DNA from: Idiomarina loihiensis
Lineage (GTDB): Bacteria; Pseudomonadota; Gammaproteobacteria; Enterobacterales; Alteromonadaceae
DNA: 64,000 nt
Assembly (NCBI RefSeq): GCF_024584785.1
Contig: NZ_CP074112.1
Location: 1,302,001-1,366,000, forward strand
Direction: 5' to 3'
Positions 29,646 through 40,233 of the stretch are shown here, one piece after another. Made by a program: the position numbers and the translations under genes. The number at the start of each line of letters is the position of its first letter. Position 1 is the stretch's first letter. The notes beneath the pieces are model-generated. The model made no database searches. It saw only the letters and a list, made by a program, of their open reading frames with translations, and was not told where the DNA came from.

Positions 29646-31052
29646 TTAAGCGTGCGGATGCTGAGTTAAAATCAGCCCGTGCTGCTCATTGTAGCGGCGG
29701 CTCACAACCCGCAAGCGCCAAGTTAGCAGCACCGCTGCCACCGATAAGCCCACAATAAAGCCAACCCACATACCAGCAGCACCAATCGAAGGCACTATGG
29801 TATCCGTTAATGACAATAAGATACCCACGGTTAAGCCTAGTGGCCAGTACGACACAAAGGTAATAAACATCACCACTTTGGTATCTTTGTAGCCACGCAA
29901 GGTGCCTATTGCAATCGCTTGAAAGGTGTCCGACAGGGTAAAAATAGCAGCCAGCCCCATCAAGGTTGCAGCCAACTGGATCACCGCTTGATCATCGGTG
30001 TAGAGCCCAGCTAACCAAGCCCCGGTAATGTACATAATCAAGCCATTGACGGCGGCAAAGGTCATCCCATACAAGGTGGCTAACTTATGGCTGAGCATCG
30101 CGTTTGCTGGATTACCAGCGCCCAACGCAAAGCCTACCCGCAAGGTAACAGCCATGGATAAACTCAGCGGCACCATATACACCAACGAGGATATATTTAA
30201 TGCTATCTGATGACTGGCCACCACGGTTGCACCTAAGGGTGCTATCACTAAGGCTGCGGCGGCAAACAGACTCACCTCAAAAAACATCGAGGTCGCAATC
30301 GGAAAGCCAATACGCACTATGTACCAAACATCATCCCAGTTTGGCGCATGCCAGCGCTTAAACACCCCGATTTTTTTGAAGCGCTTAGCTAAGCTTACAT
30401 ACAGCACCATGCTTAGCGCCATCACCCAAATCACAATACTGGTAGCGACGCCACAACCGGCACCGCCAAGCTCAGGAAAACCGCCTACACCGTAAATAAA
30501 GACGTAGTTAACTGGAATATTCACGATTAAACCAATAATCCCCACCACTAAGCTGGGCATGGTATGCGACAAGCCTTCACAGAAATTTCGCAACACCATG
30601 TAGATCACCAAGGCAGGTATCGCTGTGGCTACATACATCAGATAATCTAAGGTGATATCGCGGAAATTATCTTCAACACTCATCGCATTGAGGATCAAAG
30701 GTGCACACATGATCACGACAAAGCACAAAGCGCCACCCAACATGGCAGCGTAAATACCCTGCTGCACCATATTGGCAACTTTACGCTGCTTACCACCACC
30801 ATCTAAATGCGAAATGATAGGGGCTAGCGCCAACGCCATGCCCATAATAATGAGGGTAGAAGGAACCCAAATGCTACCACCAACCGATACCGCGGCTAAA
30901 TCGGTAGCACTCACCCGCCCCGCCATCAAGGTATCCACCACACTCATTAACATCTGTGTTAATTGAGCGATCAGGATGGGGCCCGTTAACCGGGCTAATT
31001 TTTTCGATTCTGTCCACCAGTGTGACGCAACCGGGCTGGCTTGCTGGTTCAA
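29646..31052 (-). CDS. MATE family multidrug efflux transporter (NorM-like)
   Basis: Cation-coupled drug exporter of the inner membrane, 468 aa with about 12 hydrophobic segments. The start region TGPILIAQLTQMLMSVVDTLMAGRVSATDLAAVSVG is characteristic of NorM-type proteins (shown here only as TGPILIAQL and VDTLMAGR). The frame opens with TTG at 31052, nine bases after GGAG; there is no ATG nearby. Substrates cannot be read from sequence. Confidence 0.9.
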   Translation of the reverse strand: MNQQASPVASHWWTESKKLARLTGPILIAQLTQMLMSVVDTLMAGRVSATDLAAVSVGGSIWVPSTLIIMGMALALAPIISHLDGGGKQRKVANMVQQGIYAAMLGGALCFVVIMCAPLILNAMSVEDNFRDITLDYLMYVATAIPALVIYMVLRNFCEGLSHTMPSLVVGIIGLIVNIPVNYVFIYGVGGFPELGGAGCGVATSIVIWVMALSMVLYVSLAKRFKKIGVFKRWHAPNWDDVWYIVRIGFPIATSMFFEVSLFAAAALVIAPLGATVVASHQIALNISSLVYMVPLSLSMAVTLRVGFALGAGNPANAMLSHKLATLYGMTFAAVNGLIMYITGAWLAGLYTDDQAVIQLAATLMGLAAIFTLSDTFQAIAIGTLRGYKDTKVVMFITFVSYWPLGLTVGILLSLTDTIVPSIGAAGMWVGFIVGLSVAAVLLTWRLRVVSRRYNEQHGLILTQHPHA

Positions 31053-31118
31053 GGTACTACTCTCCTAACAAAGAAAAAGGCAAAACATGCAGGCACTGGC
31101 AGGTTCGTCAGCGGCGGC

Positions 31119-32318
31119 TTAGTCGGTAAATAATTGCCAACCAGCATCGAGTGCCGCTACTAACCGCTCAATTTGCGCGGGCGTATTGTACGCTGCTAAA
31201 GACACCCTGACTACCGCTGGTAACTGCCAATCTTGCAATAAGATTTGCGCGCAATGGTGCCCTGCACGTACCGCAATCTGGTGCTGATCTAACCAAGTGG
31301 CGATGTCGTGGGCCTGAAACTCATCGCTGTAAAAAGCAATCACTGGGGTATGCTGCTTACCCGCGGGTAATAAGGTTAACCAAGCACGCTGCTGCAACTG
31401 TTGCCATAACTGCTGCCGTAGCGCTTGTAAATAATCATGCAAGCCCAATTGCTGCTGTTGCTGTAGCCAAGCTAACCCGCTAGCAGCAGCAACCGCTGCG
31501 CCCACGTTAGGGGTGCCAGCTTCAAATTTATGAATACCTGTGACCAAATTGGCTTGGCTTTTAGTTACGCCAGTGACAATACCGCCACCCACCGTAAAAG
31601 GTTCACTGGCAGCAAGTAAAGCTTGGCTTAACCACAACACCGCACAGCCGGCTACGCCGTAGGCCTTATGCGCACTGAACACCACCGCATCGGCGCCCAA
31701 CTGCGTTACCGCAAGCTGCTCATGAGCAACGGCTTGGGCCGCATCCACAATGGTCCAAGCCCCTTGCTGCTGGGCTGCCGCCAAAATCGGCTCAAGCGCA
31801 AATCGAGTTCCGGTAATATTGCTAGCTAAGGTAAGACTGACCACCTTGGTGCGCGGCCCCAATAAGTGTTGCCATTCACCCAACTCACCACTTGCTCTAT
31901 CAAGGCTAATAAATCGCAGTCGTAAATCATGTTGAGCAGCCAAACGCTGCCACGGCAGGATGTTGGCATGATGCTCAGCACTACTTAGCAAAATTTCATC
32001 CCCCGCCTGCCAAGCTACCGGTAGCTGCTGCGCCAAACCGTTCAAGGCACTGGTGGTGGAGGCCTGGAAGCTCACCTGCGCAGCAGTTGCCCCAATCGCT
32101 TGGGCGCAATCTCGTCGCGCTTGCTCATAGCACTGGGTAGCAGCCCGCCCGCGTGCATAACTAGCACGATGCACATTAGCATGCTGGTGTTGATAATAAT
32201 CCAGTAGCTTGGTTAATACCGATTGCGGTACTTGGCAACTGGCAGCACTATCAAAATAGGCCAGCTCTGGTTGTTGCTGACAGAACTCAAATTGCTCTAA
32301 GGGCGGTTGATAGCTCAC
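31119..32318 (-). CDS. Cysteine desulfurase, CsdA/SufS type
   Basis: Group II PLP-dependent cysteine desulfurase, 399 aa. The PLP lysine is in VFSAHKAYGVAGCAVLW and the active-site cysteine is in VRAGHHCAQILL near residue 358. No sufE/csdE acceptor is adjacent; the upstream gene is an alpha/beta hydrolase. The start is GTG at 32318. It could serve Fe-S cluster or another sulfur-transfer pathway. Confidence 0.86.
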   Translation of the reverse strand: MSYQPPLEQFEFCQQQPELAYFDSAASCQVPQSVLTKLLDYYQHQHANVHRASYARGRAATQCYEQARRDCAQAIGATAAQVSFQASTTSALNGLAQQLPVAWQAGDEILLSSAEHHANILPWQRLAAQHDLRLRFISLDRASGELGEWQHLLGPRTKVVSLTLASNITGTRFALEPILAAAQQQGAWTIVDAAQAVAHEQLAVTQLGADAVVFSAHKAYGVAGCAVLWLSQALLAASEPFTVGGGIVTGVTKSQANLVTGIHKFEAGTPNVGAAVAAASGLAWLQQQQQLGLHDYLQALRQQLWQQLQQRAWLTLLPAGKQHTPVIAFYSDEFQAHDIATWLDQHQIAVRAGHHCAQILLQDWQLPAVVRVSLAAYNTPAQIERLVAALDAGWQLFTD

Positions 32319-32324
32319 CTGACT

Positions 32325-33119
32325 CTAACTCGTCTGTTGTAAAAACTCGATGATTTGCTGGTTCACTAATGCAGCATGGGTTAGTGGCCCCATATGCCCG
32401 CAGGGTAAAGTAACCGTAGTGGCATGGGGTAACACATGCAACAGTTGCTGCGCCACTTGCTTCGCACTAGCTTGAGTACTTGCACCTTGCAACAGGAGTA
32501 ACGGCTGCTGCACGTGGCGGTAATCTTGTAATTTATGGGGCTCGCCCATCAACGCTGAAAAGTCCATGGCGACTTTACTTGCTTGAGCAATCATTAGGCG
32601 CTTAATTTTATCAGGTAACGCGTCAAAGTAGCCTGGTTCATTCCAATAATCGACAAAATTACGGGTAGCTGCCTGCGCATCATACTGGTCCATTTGTGCA
32701 GCAATGGCATCAATTTCAGCTCGCGCTGGGTCTTGATGGTCTAAGACATGAAATGCCACCGGCTCAAACAGCACCACACGGTCAACAACAAAGGGTTGTT
32801 CTAACGCTAACTTTAACGCCAAAGCACCCCCATAAGAGTGACCAATTAAGGTTACCGGTTGGGTTATCTGATAGTGCTGTAAGGCTTCTATCACTCGCGG
32901 CATTTCGTCGCTAAAGCGAAAGGCTTCAGGCTCTACCCCCGTTGCAACCGCAGGCGCTTGCCCATAACCCAGCAAGTCGATGGCGATGATATCGTACTCT
33001 GCTTGTAATTGGGTTTGTAACGCCCGCCATTGGCCACTGTTGCTCTGTGAACTATGCAGTAGCACCAATACTGGCTGGCCCGCGGTACCACTACGATAAA
33101 CTCCAGCTAACTCGCTCAT
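32325..33119 (-). CDS. Alpha/beta hydrolase
   Basis: Small serine hydrolase of 264 aa. HSSQSNSGQW forms the oxyanion region, GHSYGGALAL the nucleophile elbow, and PCGHMGPLTHA holds the probable catalytic histidine. I chose ATG 33119 (MSELAGVYRSG) because it overlaps the MAPEG stop by ATGA; an upstream in-frame extension would run inside that gene. Substrate unknown. Confidence 0.82.
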   Translation of the reverse strand: MSELAGVYRSGTAGQPVLVLLHSSQSNSGQWRALQTQLQAEYDIIAIDLLGYGQAPAVATGVEPEAFRFSDEMPRVIEALQHYQITQPVTLIGHSYGGALALKLALEQPFVVDRVVLFEPVAFHVLDHQDPARAEIDAIAAQMDQYDAQAATRNFVDYWNEPGYFDALPDKIKRLMIAQASKVAMDFSALMGEPHKLQDYRHVQQPLLLLQGASTQASAKQVAQQLLHVLPHATTVTLPCGHMGPLTHAALVNQQIIEFLQQTS

Positions 33120-33520
33120 AGCACCTGCCCAACAAAATAACCAATCATGTAGCCGGCTTGCAGCATTAAGGTAATAAAGGTACCAAGCACACCCACAGTG
33201 CGCGCCCACGAGGTTCCAATACTCAATTTAAGCCCTAAGGCATGGCCAATTCGCGCCACGAATAACAAGGCTCCAAGCCCGTGTAATAAGCTCGCAGACG
33301 CACCGGTTAAGTCCATCAGTACTAACAACAGCAAGCTCAGTGGTACGTACTCAGAAAAATTACCATGAATACGCACCGCAACTTCTAAATCTTGTGCATT
33401 GCCGGTACCAATACCCACCCGATGACGCCAACGCAGGCGAATAATGTCGATGGCTAGCACAATATAAAGCAAGGTTAGTAAACCCGCATAAAGCAGACTT
33501 ACAGATAAGTTCATGTCCAT
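33116..33520 (-). CDS. MAPEG family membrane protein
   Basis: Membrane protein of 134 aa with four hydrophobic segments and the MAPEG pattern (RIHGNFSEYVPLSLLLL and the ARIGHALGL segment), as in YecN-like bacterial homologues of microsomal glutathione transferases. Possible glutathione-dependent detoxification, but this is not established for bacterial members. It is cotranscribed with the downstream hydrolase. Confidence 0.83.
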   Translation of the reverse strand: MDMNLSVSLLYAGLLTLLYIVLAIDIIRLRWRHRVGIGTGNAQDLEVAVRIHGNFSEYVPLSLLLLVLMDLTGASASLLHGLGALLFVARIGHALGLKLSIGTSWARTVGVLGTFITLMLQAGYMIGYFVGQVL

Positions 33521-33540
33521 GGTGGCTCCTGATTTTTATT

Positions 33541-33572
33541 ATAAAAAAAGCCCACACAAGGCGGGCTTTTTG
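33541..33572. terminator. adk rho-independent terminator
   Basis: AAAAAGCCC and GGGCTTTTT arms around a short loop, with A-runs and T-runs on both sides. On the minus strand it lies 22 bases after the adk stop and ends in a T-run, separating adk from the MAPEG gene. Confidence 0.8.
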
Positions 33573-33593
33573 ATTATTATTGACCGGTTAAAG

Positions 33594-34250
<657 letters not shown>

Positions 34251-34317
34251 TTAACTTGTGTGTGTTTTGCCAACGAATAAATGCGAACTTTACCTGCTGG
34301 CTCGCACCTTTACAAGT

Positions 34318-34352
34318 CCGAGCATTGCCGACTTTGGTCGGACAATGCTCGG
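34318..34352. terminator. Long hairpin between htpG and adk
   Basis: A perfect 10-bp stem CCGAGCATTG / CAATGCTCGG continues into an inner CCGAC / GTCGG stem around a short loop. No T-run follows on the minus strand, so it may slow or stabilise the htpG transcript end rather than act as a classic terminator. Confidence 0.55.
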
Positions 34353-34363
34353 TTGCACAGCTA

Positions 34364-36253
34364 TTATTCAGTTAGTTCTAACATCAACCGATTTAAGCGG
34401 GTCACAAACTGCGCAGGATCTTTCAGGCTGCCACGCTCAGCTAGCGTTGCTTGATCAAGCAATAAATGAGCCCATTCAGCGAAGCGTTGCTCATCGGTGA
34501 GCGCAGTGATCCTTTGTACCAACGTATGTTCTGGATTGATTTCGAAAATATACTTGGTTTCTGGTACTGGTTGCCCTGCGGCTTCCATCAGCTTCGCCAT
34601 TTGCGTACTCATGTCGTTGTCATCAGTGACAATACAGGCCGGTGACTGGGTTAACCTGTGGGTCACCCGAACGGTTTTAATCTGTTCGCCAAGCGCCTTT
34701 TCAAAACGCTCTAATTGCGGTTTGAACGACTTTTCTGCAGCTTCATGTTTTTGCTTGGTCTCGGCGTCATCTAACTCACCTAAGTCTAAGTCACCGCGCG
34801 TTACTGATTGGAACGGTTTTTCTTTGTACTCGCTCATGTGGCTCATTAACCACTCATCAATACGCTCTGATAACAACAACACCTCAATCCCTTTTTGACG
34901 GAAAATCTCAAGGGCTGGGTTATCTCGCGCAGCTTCGTAGCTATCGGCCACAATGTAGTAAATCTTGTCTTGCTTCTCTGGCATACGCTCAAGATAGGCA
35001 TCTAAGCTAACCCGAGCCTCGCGCTGATCTTCATGGGTCGAGGCAAAGCGTAGTAAACTTGCGATTTTTTCTTGGTTCGCGCTGTCTTCTGCCGGGCCTT
35101 CTTTGAGCACAGTACCAAAGGTATTCCAGAACTCTTGATAAGTGTCTGGCTCGTCTTTAGCTAACTTGCTCAGCATGCTCAAGATTTTCTTGGTGCTACC
35201 GTTACGCATTGAGCGTGTAATCTTATTGTCTTGTAAGATTTCACGCGACACGTTGAGAGGCAAATCAGCTGAATCCATCAAACCACGCACAAACCGCAAG
35301 TAAGTTGGCATCAACTGCTTGGCGTCGTCCATGATGAACACCCGCTTCACATACAGCTTAATACCATGTTGCTGATCGCGGTTCCATAAATCCCATGGCG
35401 CACGCTTAGGAATATAAAGTAAGCTGGTGTACTCGCTGGTACCCTCAACTTTGTTATGACTCCAGAGTAACGGCTCATCAAAGTCGTGGGCTACGGTTTT
35501 ATAAAACTCTTTGTATTCGTCGTCAGTGATCTCACTTTTATCGCGAGTCCATAAGGCTTGGCCCGAGTTGACGCTATCCCAACCCGTGTGCTTATCGTCA
35601 TCATCGCGCTTCGGCATTTGCACCGGAATACTCAAGTGATCTGAGTATTTAGTGATGATACTCTTTAACCGCCATTCGTCTAAGAACTCGTTAGCATCTT
35701 CGCGTACATGCAAAATGATATCGGTGCCGCGTTTCGCTTTCTGGATAACCGCAATATCAAACTCGCCTTCACCGCGCGAGGTCCATTCCACCCCTTCATC
35801 GGCGCTGGTGCCTGCTGCTCGAGTACGTACTGTCACGCTATCAGCAACAATAAAAGCAGAGTAGAAACCTACCCCAAACTGCCCAATCAAGCGGCTATCT
35901 TTGGCCTGATCGCCAGATAATTGGCTGAAGAAGTCTGCAGTACCAGATTTCGCAATGGTACCCAGATTGGTCATCACTTCTTCACGAGTCATGCCAATGC
36001 CGTTATCGCTGATGGTAATAGTTCCTGCGTCTTTATCGGCACTTACGCGCACCCATAACTCACCGTCATCGGCCAGTAGACTGCCATCGCTAAGCGCCTT
36101 AAAGCGCAACTTATCCGCAGCATCCGATGCATTGGAAACGAGTTCCCGCAGAAAAATTTCTTTGTTGGAATATAATGAATGAATCATTAAGTGGAGCAAC
36201 TGCTTCACTTCGGTTTGAAAACCGTGGGTTTCTGCTTGACGGGTCTCCGCCAT
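34364..36253 (-). CDS. htpG: Chaperone protein HtpG (Hsp90)
   Basis: Bacterial Hsp90, 629 aa. The N-terminal GHKL ATPase has [28 protein letters not shown] and [11 protein letters not shown]; the middle and dimerisation domains follow at normal length. It has a near-perfect sigma-32 promoter about 40-70 bases upstream. Confidence 0.98.
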   Translation of the reverse strand: MAETRQAETHGFQTEVKQLLHLMIHSLYSNKEIFLRELVSNASDAADKLRFKALSDGSLLADDGELWVRVSADKDAGTITISDNGIGMTREEVMTNLGTIAKSGTADFFSQLSGDQAKDSRLIGQFGVGFYSAFIVADSVTVRTRAAGTSADEGVEWTSRGEGEFDIAVIQKAKRGTDIILHVREDANEFLDEWRLKSIITKYSDHLSIPVQMPKRDDDDKHTGWDSVNSGQALWTRDKSEITDDEYKEFYKTVAHDFDEPLLWSHNKVEGTSEYTSLLYIPKRAPWDLWNRDQQHGIKLYVKRVFIMDDAKQLMPTYLRFVRGLMDSADLPLNVSREILQDNKITRSMRNGSTKKILSMLSKLAKDEPDTYQEFWNTFGTVLKEGPAEDSANQEKIASLLRFASTHEDQREARVSLDAYLERMPEKQDKIYYIVADSYEAARDNPALEIFRQKGIEVLLLSERIDEWLMSHMSEYKEKPFQSVTRGDLDLGELDDAETKQKHEAAEKSFKPQLERFEKALGEQIKTVRVTHRLTQSPACIVTDDNDMSTQMAKLMEAAGQPVPETKYIFEINPEHTLVQRITALTDEQRFAEWAHLLLDQATLAERGSLKDPAQFVTRLNRLMLELTE

Positions 36254-36293
36254 AGTGGTCTCTCCTGCACTATTTAGTTAAACACTACAGCAG

Positions 36294-36321
36294 AGATGGG
36301 GATGGTGCTTGAGATTTCAAG
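36294..36321 (-). promoter_or_regulatory. Sigma-32 heat-shock promoter of htpG
   Basis: On the minus strand CTTGAAA (36321-36315) and CCCCATCT (36301-36294) are separated by 13 bases, a near-exact match to the sigma-32 (RpoH) consensus. The -10 box is 41 bases before the htpG ATG. A 22-bp inverted repeat at 36304-36325 (GGTGCTTGA / TCAAGCACC) overlaps the -35 box. Confidence 0.88.
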
Positions 36322-36330
36322 CACCTTTAG

Positions 36331-36939
36331 CTAGTTTGCTTCGATAATTTTTCGCCCAGAAAAGGCATGACCTAAGGTAGCTTGGTCAACATACTCAAGT
36401 TCACCACCCACCGGCACCCCATGAGCAATGCGCGACGTCTTAATGTGGGCTTGCCGCGCCAATTCAGCAATGTAGTGCGCTGTAGCTTCACCTTCGACGG
36501 TCGGATTTGTCGCCAGAATGATTTCCTGGATGGCTTCGCTACTTAGCCGTTGTGCCAACACATCCAAACCTATATCTTCCGGACCAATCCCATCGAGTGG
36601 CGACAAGTGCCCCATCAATACAAAATAGCGTCCTTGATACTGCCCCGTTTGCTCAATCGCCAGCACATCGGCAGGGGTTTCAACAATGCATAACATGCCA
36701 CTTTGTTGCCGTGCAGGATGGGCGCAAATCACGCACTGCGGCGACTCTGTTAACGTCCGACAATCATTACAATGACCTACTTTTTCGACTGCCTGCGTTA
36801 GTGCTTGCGCCAACCGCTGGGCACCCTCGCGTTGACGTTCCAACAGCTGAAACGCCATCCGCTGGGCACTTTTCGGACCGACCCCAGGGAGCACCTTTAA
36901 GGCTTGAATGAGCTCTTGTATTGCCGGACTTAATTGCAT
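36331..36939 (-). CDS. recR: Recombination protein RecR
   Basis: RecFOR-pathway protein, 202 aa, that helps load RecA at gaps. It has the N-terminal helix-hairpin-helix ([13 protein letters not shown]), the C4 zinc finger ([16 protein letters not shown]) and the Toprim domain with [14 protein letters not shown]. It forms the usual dnaX-ybaB-recR set and is 15 bases downstream of ybaB. Confidence 0.97.
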   Translation of the reverse strand: MQLSPAIQELIQALKVLPGVGPKSAQRMAFQLLERQREGAQRLAQALTQAVEKVGHCNDCRTLTESPQCVICAHPARQQSGMLCIVETPADVLAIEQTGQYQGRYFVLMGHLSPLDGIGPEDIGLDVLAQRLSSEAIQEIILATNPTVEGEATAHYIAELARQAHIKTSRIAHGVPVGGELEYVDQATLGHAFSGRKIIEAN

Positions 36940-36954
36940 CTGAATACCTGTGTC

Positions 36955-37287
36955 TTAAAACGGCATCTTAAAGCCAGGTGGCAAGTTCATACCGCCAGCT
37001 ACTTCAGCCATCTTTTCTTTACTGGTTTGCTCTACCCGACGCACCGCGTCGTTTACTGCCGCAGCAATCAGATCTTCCAACATTTCTTGGTCGTCATCGC
37101 TCATCAAACTAGGATCGATGGCAACGCGGCGCACGTTATGATTGCCCAGCATGGTTACTTTAACCAGACCAGCGCCCGCTTCACCTACTACTTCCATACT
37201 CGCGATTTCAGCTTGCACTTGTTGCATGCGCTCTTGCATTTTCTGCGCCTGCTTCATCATGTTTCCTAAACCACCACCTTTAAACAT
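36955..37287 (-). CDS. ybaB: Nucleoid-associated protein YbaB/EbfC
   Basis: DNA-binding protein of 110 aa. The N-terminal [19 protein letters not shown] helix and the [17 protein letters not shown] segment are family signatures. It lies between dnaX and recR, as in most bacteria. Confidence 0.95.
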   Translation of the reverse strand: MFKGGGLGNMMKQAQKMQERMQQVQAEIASMEVVGEAGAGLVKVTMLGNHNVRRVAIDPSLMSDDDQEMLEDLIAAAVNDAVRRVEQTSKEKMAEVAGGMNLPPGFKMPF

Positions 37288-37305
37288 AACTACCTCTTCG
37301 TTTGG

Positions 37306-39600
37306 TTATTCGGGTTGCACCGAGTCTTCTTGTAACTCTGCGCCAAAGACTTGCGCTAATTGTTGAGCTACAGGATCTTGCTGCAAGGTTTGTTTTGCAC
37401 GCGCTAATCGCTGCGCATCTATGTACTGTTGAATTTCTGCTGGCGTAGCCTGCTGGGTATCGCCAATCACCACATCTAACAATTGAATATCAAATTGCGC
37501 CAACATCCCCTGTTTAATGGTATCGATGGCTGCGTCATTCAAGAGATAGGCCCAGTTTTTCTGGCAAACTAACACGTGCCCTTGGGCGGTCTTTTGTAGA
37601 TTACCATTACGAGCCAACTGCCTGGTCAAGCCATGTAATTCTAAATGATCTATCATCGCCGCCCAACCATCAATTTCAGCTGCCAAGCGTACCTGTGGCG
37701 CCAATTCCAGCTGATCTAATTGCAAGGTACTCACAGCCGGCGTCGCTAAACCAGCGTTCGCTGGTTGTGCTGGTGCCGCTGGTTGAGCTGGTGCCGCTGG
37801 TGTAGCTGGTTCGGTTGTCGCCGCTGGTTCTGGTGCTGGTGCCGCTGGTGTAGCTGGTTCGGTTGTCGCCGCTGGTTCTGATTCTGGTGCTGGTGCTCCT
37901 GCTGCTGAACTAGTTGATTCGGTTGTCACCGCTGGTTCTGGCGCTGTTGCACTGGCTGACGCTGGTTGTTTAGAACTTTGCTGCTTTTCAACCAGCGCCG
38001 CTCGAGTGGCCATCAACGCTGCTAAATCAGGTTTGCTGCTTGCCGCCGGCGTCGTTGCCGCTGGGCCCGCAGCTGGCTGCGCTGTAGCGGCGTCAGCTGC
38101 TACTGACGGCGCTGCTACCGGGGCTGTGCTTGTAGCACTGCTTGCAGCTGTGTTTGCAGCATGATTTACAGCTGTGCTCGCAGCATGAGTTGCAGCTGGC
38201 GTTACCGCAAAATCAGCAAAACGGTCGTCGTCATCATCGTCATCGTCCCCTAAATAAGCTGGGATCTCGTCATCGTCAGCCGCTTGAACTGATGTGACCG
38301 GCGCCGCGTGAGTTTGCTCAGACTGGTGCGCTGCTGCGGCTGGTTTGCTATTTGGCGACGCGGCGCTTTCAGTTACTTGATGCTCAGTATCGGTGACACC
38401 ATGAGGCGTTTGCTGATACACCGCATCAGCCTGCACTGACTCAGTTGCGCTGGCCGCTTGGGGCTTTTTTACAGTCGCGCTAGCCCCCGTCACAGCTGGG
38501 GTTTCATTCACTTCTAACGATTGCGGCCGAAAAGCTAGCAGCCGCAATAGGGTCATTTCAACACCACTGCGCACATCGGCAGCGAGTGCTAAATCGCGGC
38601 GCCCTTGTACGAGGATGTCATAAAAAACTTGCAGCAGTTCAGCTGCTAGCTGCCCAGCAAGTTGCTGGGCTTGGTCATCAAGTTGAGTAACCCAAGCACT
38701 GTTTGGAACCACTTGGAACAGGGCCATTTGCTGCACGGTTTGCTGTAATTCGGGCAGTAAACCGGCTAAGTCTGGAACTTGGCTGGCCACATTATCTAGC
38801 GTTTGCATCATCCCAGCAGCATCGCCCGCCACTATCTGTTGCAACAGCTGTGCCACCTCATAGCCAGGCACACTGCCCAGCATTTGTTGTACCCCAGCCA
38901 CAGTAACAGCTTGTTCACCCTGGGCTATAGCTTGGTCAGTTAAACTAAGAGCATCACGCAAACTACCTTGAGCAGCCCGCGCTAATGCTTGAATGGCGTC
39001 GGCATCAAACGGGATCTGTTCGGCGCTAAGCACCTGCTGTAGATGGTTGGCAATCTCATCGCGGCTCAAAGCCTTCAAGTTAAACTGCAGGCAACGTGAC
39101 AGTACCGTAATGGGGAGTTTTTGCGGATCTGTGGTAGCAAGCAGAAACTTCACGTGCTCAGGCGGTTCTTCTAAGGTTTTAAGCAAGGCATTAAAGCTAT
39201 GCCGAGAGAGCATGTGCACTTCATCTATCAGGTACACTTTAAAGCGCCCTTGAGTAGGCGCATATTGCACGTTATCGAGTAGTTCGCGGGTATCTTCAAC
39301 TTTGGTACGTGAGGCCGCGTCTATCTCTAGAAGATCGACAAAACGCCCTTGTTCTATCGCCACACAAGCACTACAAGTGCCGCAGGGTTCAGCGGTAATA
39401 CCTTGCTCGCAGTTAAGACTCTTGGCAAGAATACGAGCTATGGTTGTTTTACCTACCCCACGGGTACCGGTTAACAACCAAGCATGGTGCAACCGCCCTG
39501 TTTTAAGGGCGTTAAACAAGGGTTTGAGTACATGCTGCTGCCCTACTACCTGAGCAAAATTACGCGGTCGCCATTTCCGTGCTAAAACCTGATAACTCAT
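37306..39600 (-). CDS. dnaX: DNA polymerase III tau (and probably gamma) subunit
   Basis: Clamp-loader ATPase and replisome organiser, 764 aa (643 in E. coli). Walker A (GTRGVGKTTIA), the zinc cysteines (CEQGITAEPCGTCSAC), DEVHMLSRHSFNALLKTLEEPP and sensor motif SRCLQF are in the first 220 residues. The extra length is in a low-complexity linker (about residues 380-640): an acidic DDDDDDDD run followed by Ala/Pro/Thr/Glu repeats. A -1 slippery site at codons 378-379 would give a gamma form of about 386 aa. Confidence 0.97.
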   Translation of the reverse strand: MSYQVLARKWRPRNFAQVVGQQHVLKPLFNALKTGRLHHAWLLTGTRGVGKTTIARILAKSLNCEQGITAEPCGTCSACVAIEQGRFVDLLEIDAASRTKVEDTRELLDNVQYAPTQGRFKVYLIDEVHMLSRHSFNALLKTLEEPPEHVKFLLATTDPQKLPITVLSRCLQFNLKALSRDEIANHLQQVLSAEQIPFDADAIQALARAAQGSLRDALSLTDQAIAQGEQAVTVAGVQQMLGSVPGYEVAQLLQQIVAGDAAGMMQTLDNVASQVPDLAGLLPELQQTVQQMALFQVVPNSAWVTQLDDQAQQLAGQLAAELLQVFYDILVQGRRDLALAADVRSGVEMTLLRLLAFRPQSLEVNETPAVTGASATVKKPQAASATESVQADAVYQQTPHGVTDTEHQVTESAASPNSKPAAAAHQSEQTHAAPVTSVQAADDDEIPAYLGDDDDDDDDRFADFAVTPAATHAASTAVNHAANTAASSATSTAPVAAPSVAADAATAQPAAGPAATTPAASSKPDLAALMATRAALVEKQQSSKQPASASATAPEPAVTTESTSSAAGAPAPESEPAATTEPATPAAPAPEPAATTEPATPAAPAQPAAPAQPANAGLATPAVSTLQLDQLELAPQVRLAAEIDGWAAMIDHLELHGLTRQLARNGNLQKTAQGHVLVCQKNWAYLLNDAAIDTIKQGMLAQFDIQLLDVVIGDTQQATPAEIQQYIDAQRLARAKQTLQQDPVAQQLAQVFGAELQEDSVQPE
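37790..37880. repeat. 48-bp direct repeat in the dnaX linker
   Basis: A 43-base stretch at 37790-37832 is repeated at 37838-37880, a 48-base period that encodes a 16-residue Pro/Ala/Thr/Glu repeat in the tau linker. Degenerate copies extend on both sides. Confidence 0.8.
38464..38470 (-). promoter_or_regulatory. dnaX programmed -1 frameshift site (A AAA AAG)
   Basis: On the minus strand the frame reads GTA AAA AAG, an exact E. coli-type slippery heptamer. After a -1 slip the ribosome would read GCC CCA AGC GGC CAG CGC AAC and then stop at TGA, giving a short gamma subunit. A G-rich stretch (GGGGGC) about a dozen bases upstream could act as the Shine-Dalgarno-like stimulator, and GCTGAT/ATCAGC about 30 bases downstream can form a hairpin. 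Confidence 0.8.
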
Positions 39601-39657
39601 GTCTATTCGCTTGTCCGCTGGTTAAAAGAAGCCGATAACTAAAGCCCCTAAGTTACC

Positions 39658-40176
39658 CTAAAACTCGCACAGGGTATAGTATGGAATCTGCGCTTGGTTT
39701 AGCCGTTCAGCACCGGGTAAATCGTGCAGGGTGATCACGAAACTACATTCCACAATTTCGGCTCCCAAGGCCTGCACTAAGGCTACCGCGGCTAACACGG
39801 TACCACCCGTGGCGAGCAAATCATCAATGATCAGCACCTTGTCGGTAGCGGTAATGTCATCAGCGTGCAGTTGCAGCTCATCTTCACCGTATTCGAGTGC
39901 ATAACGCTGACTCACTACTTGGCGTGGTAATTTGCCCGGCTTACGCAGCGGCACAAAGCCAACACCCAGCGCATAGGCAAGCGCTGTTGCAAAAATAAAG
40001 CCGCGGGCCTCAATCCCAACAATCTTAGTGATACCTTGGTCGCGATAACGTGCTACCAAAGTATCTACGGTATGCTTGAATGCAGCCCCATCGGCCAATA
40101 ACGGCGTGATGTCACGAAACACAATACCCGGCTTAGGGTAATCAGGGATGGCGCGAATGTGATCGGTTAATTGCAT
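39658..40176 (-). CDS. apt: Adenine phosphoribosyltransferase
   Basis: Purine salvage enzyme, 172 aa: adenine plus PRPP to [21 protein letters not shown] and the PRPP loop [13 protein letters not shown] identify it. Located just upstream of dnaX, the usual gammaproteobacterial order apt-dnaX-ybaB-recR. Confidence 0.97.
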   Translation of the reverse strand: MQLTDHIRAIPDYPKPGIVFRDITPLLADGAAFKHTVDTLVARYRDQGITKIVGIEARGFIFATALAYALGVGFVPLRKPGKLPRQVVSQRYALEYGEDELQLHADDITATDKVLIIDDLLATGGTVLAAVALVQALGAEIVECSFVITLHDLPGAERLNQAQIPYYTLCEF

Positions 40177-40233
40177 GGTGAATTACCCTCAATGCGCCTG
40201 CCCTCAGCTGATGCTGCCTTAGCAGGCGATAAT

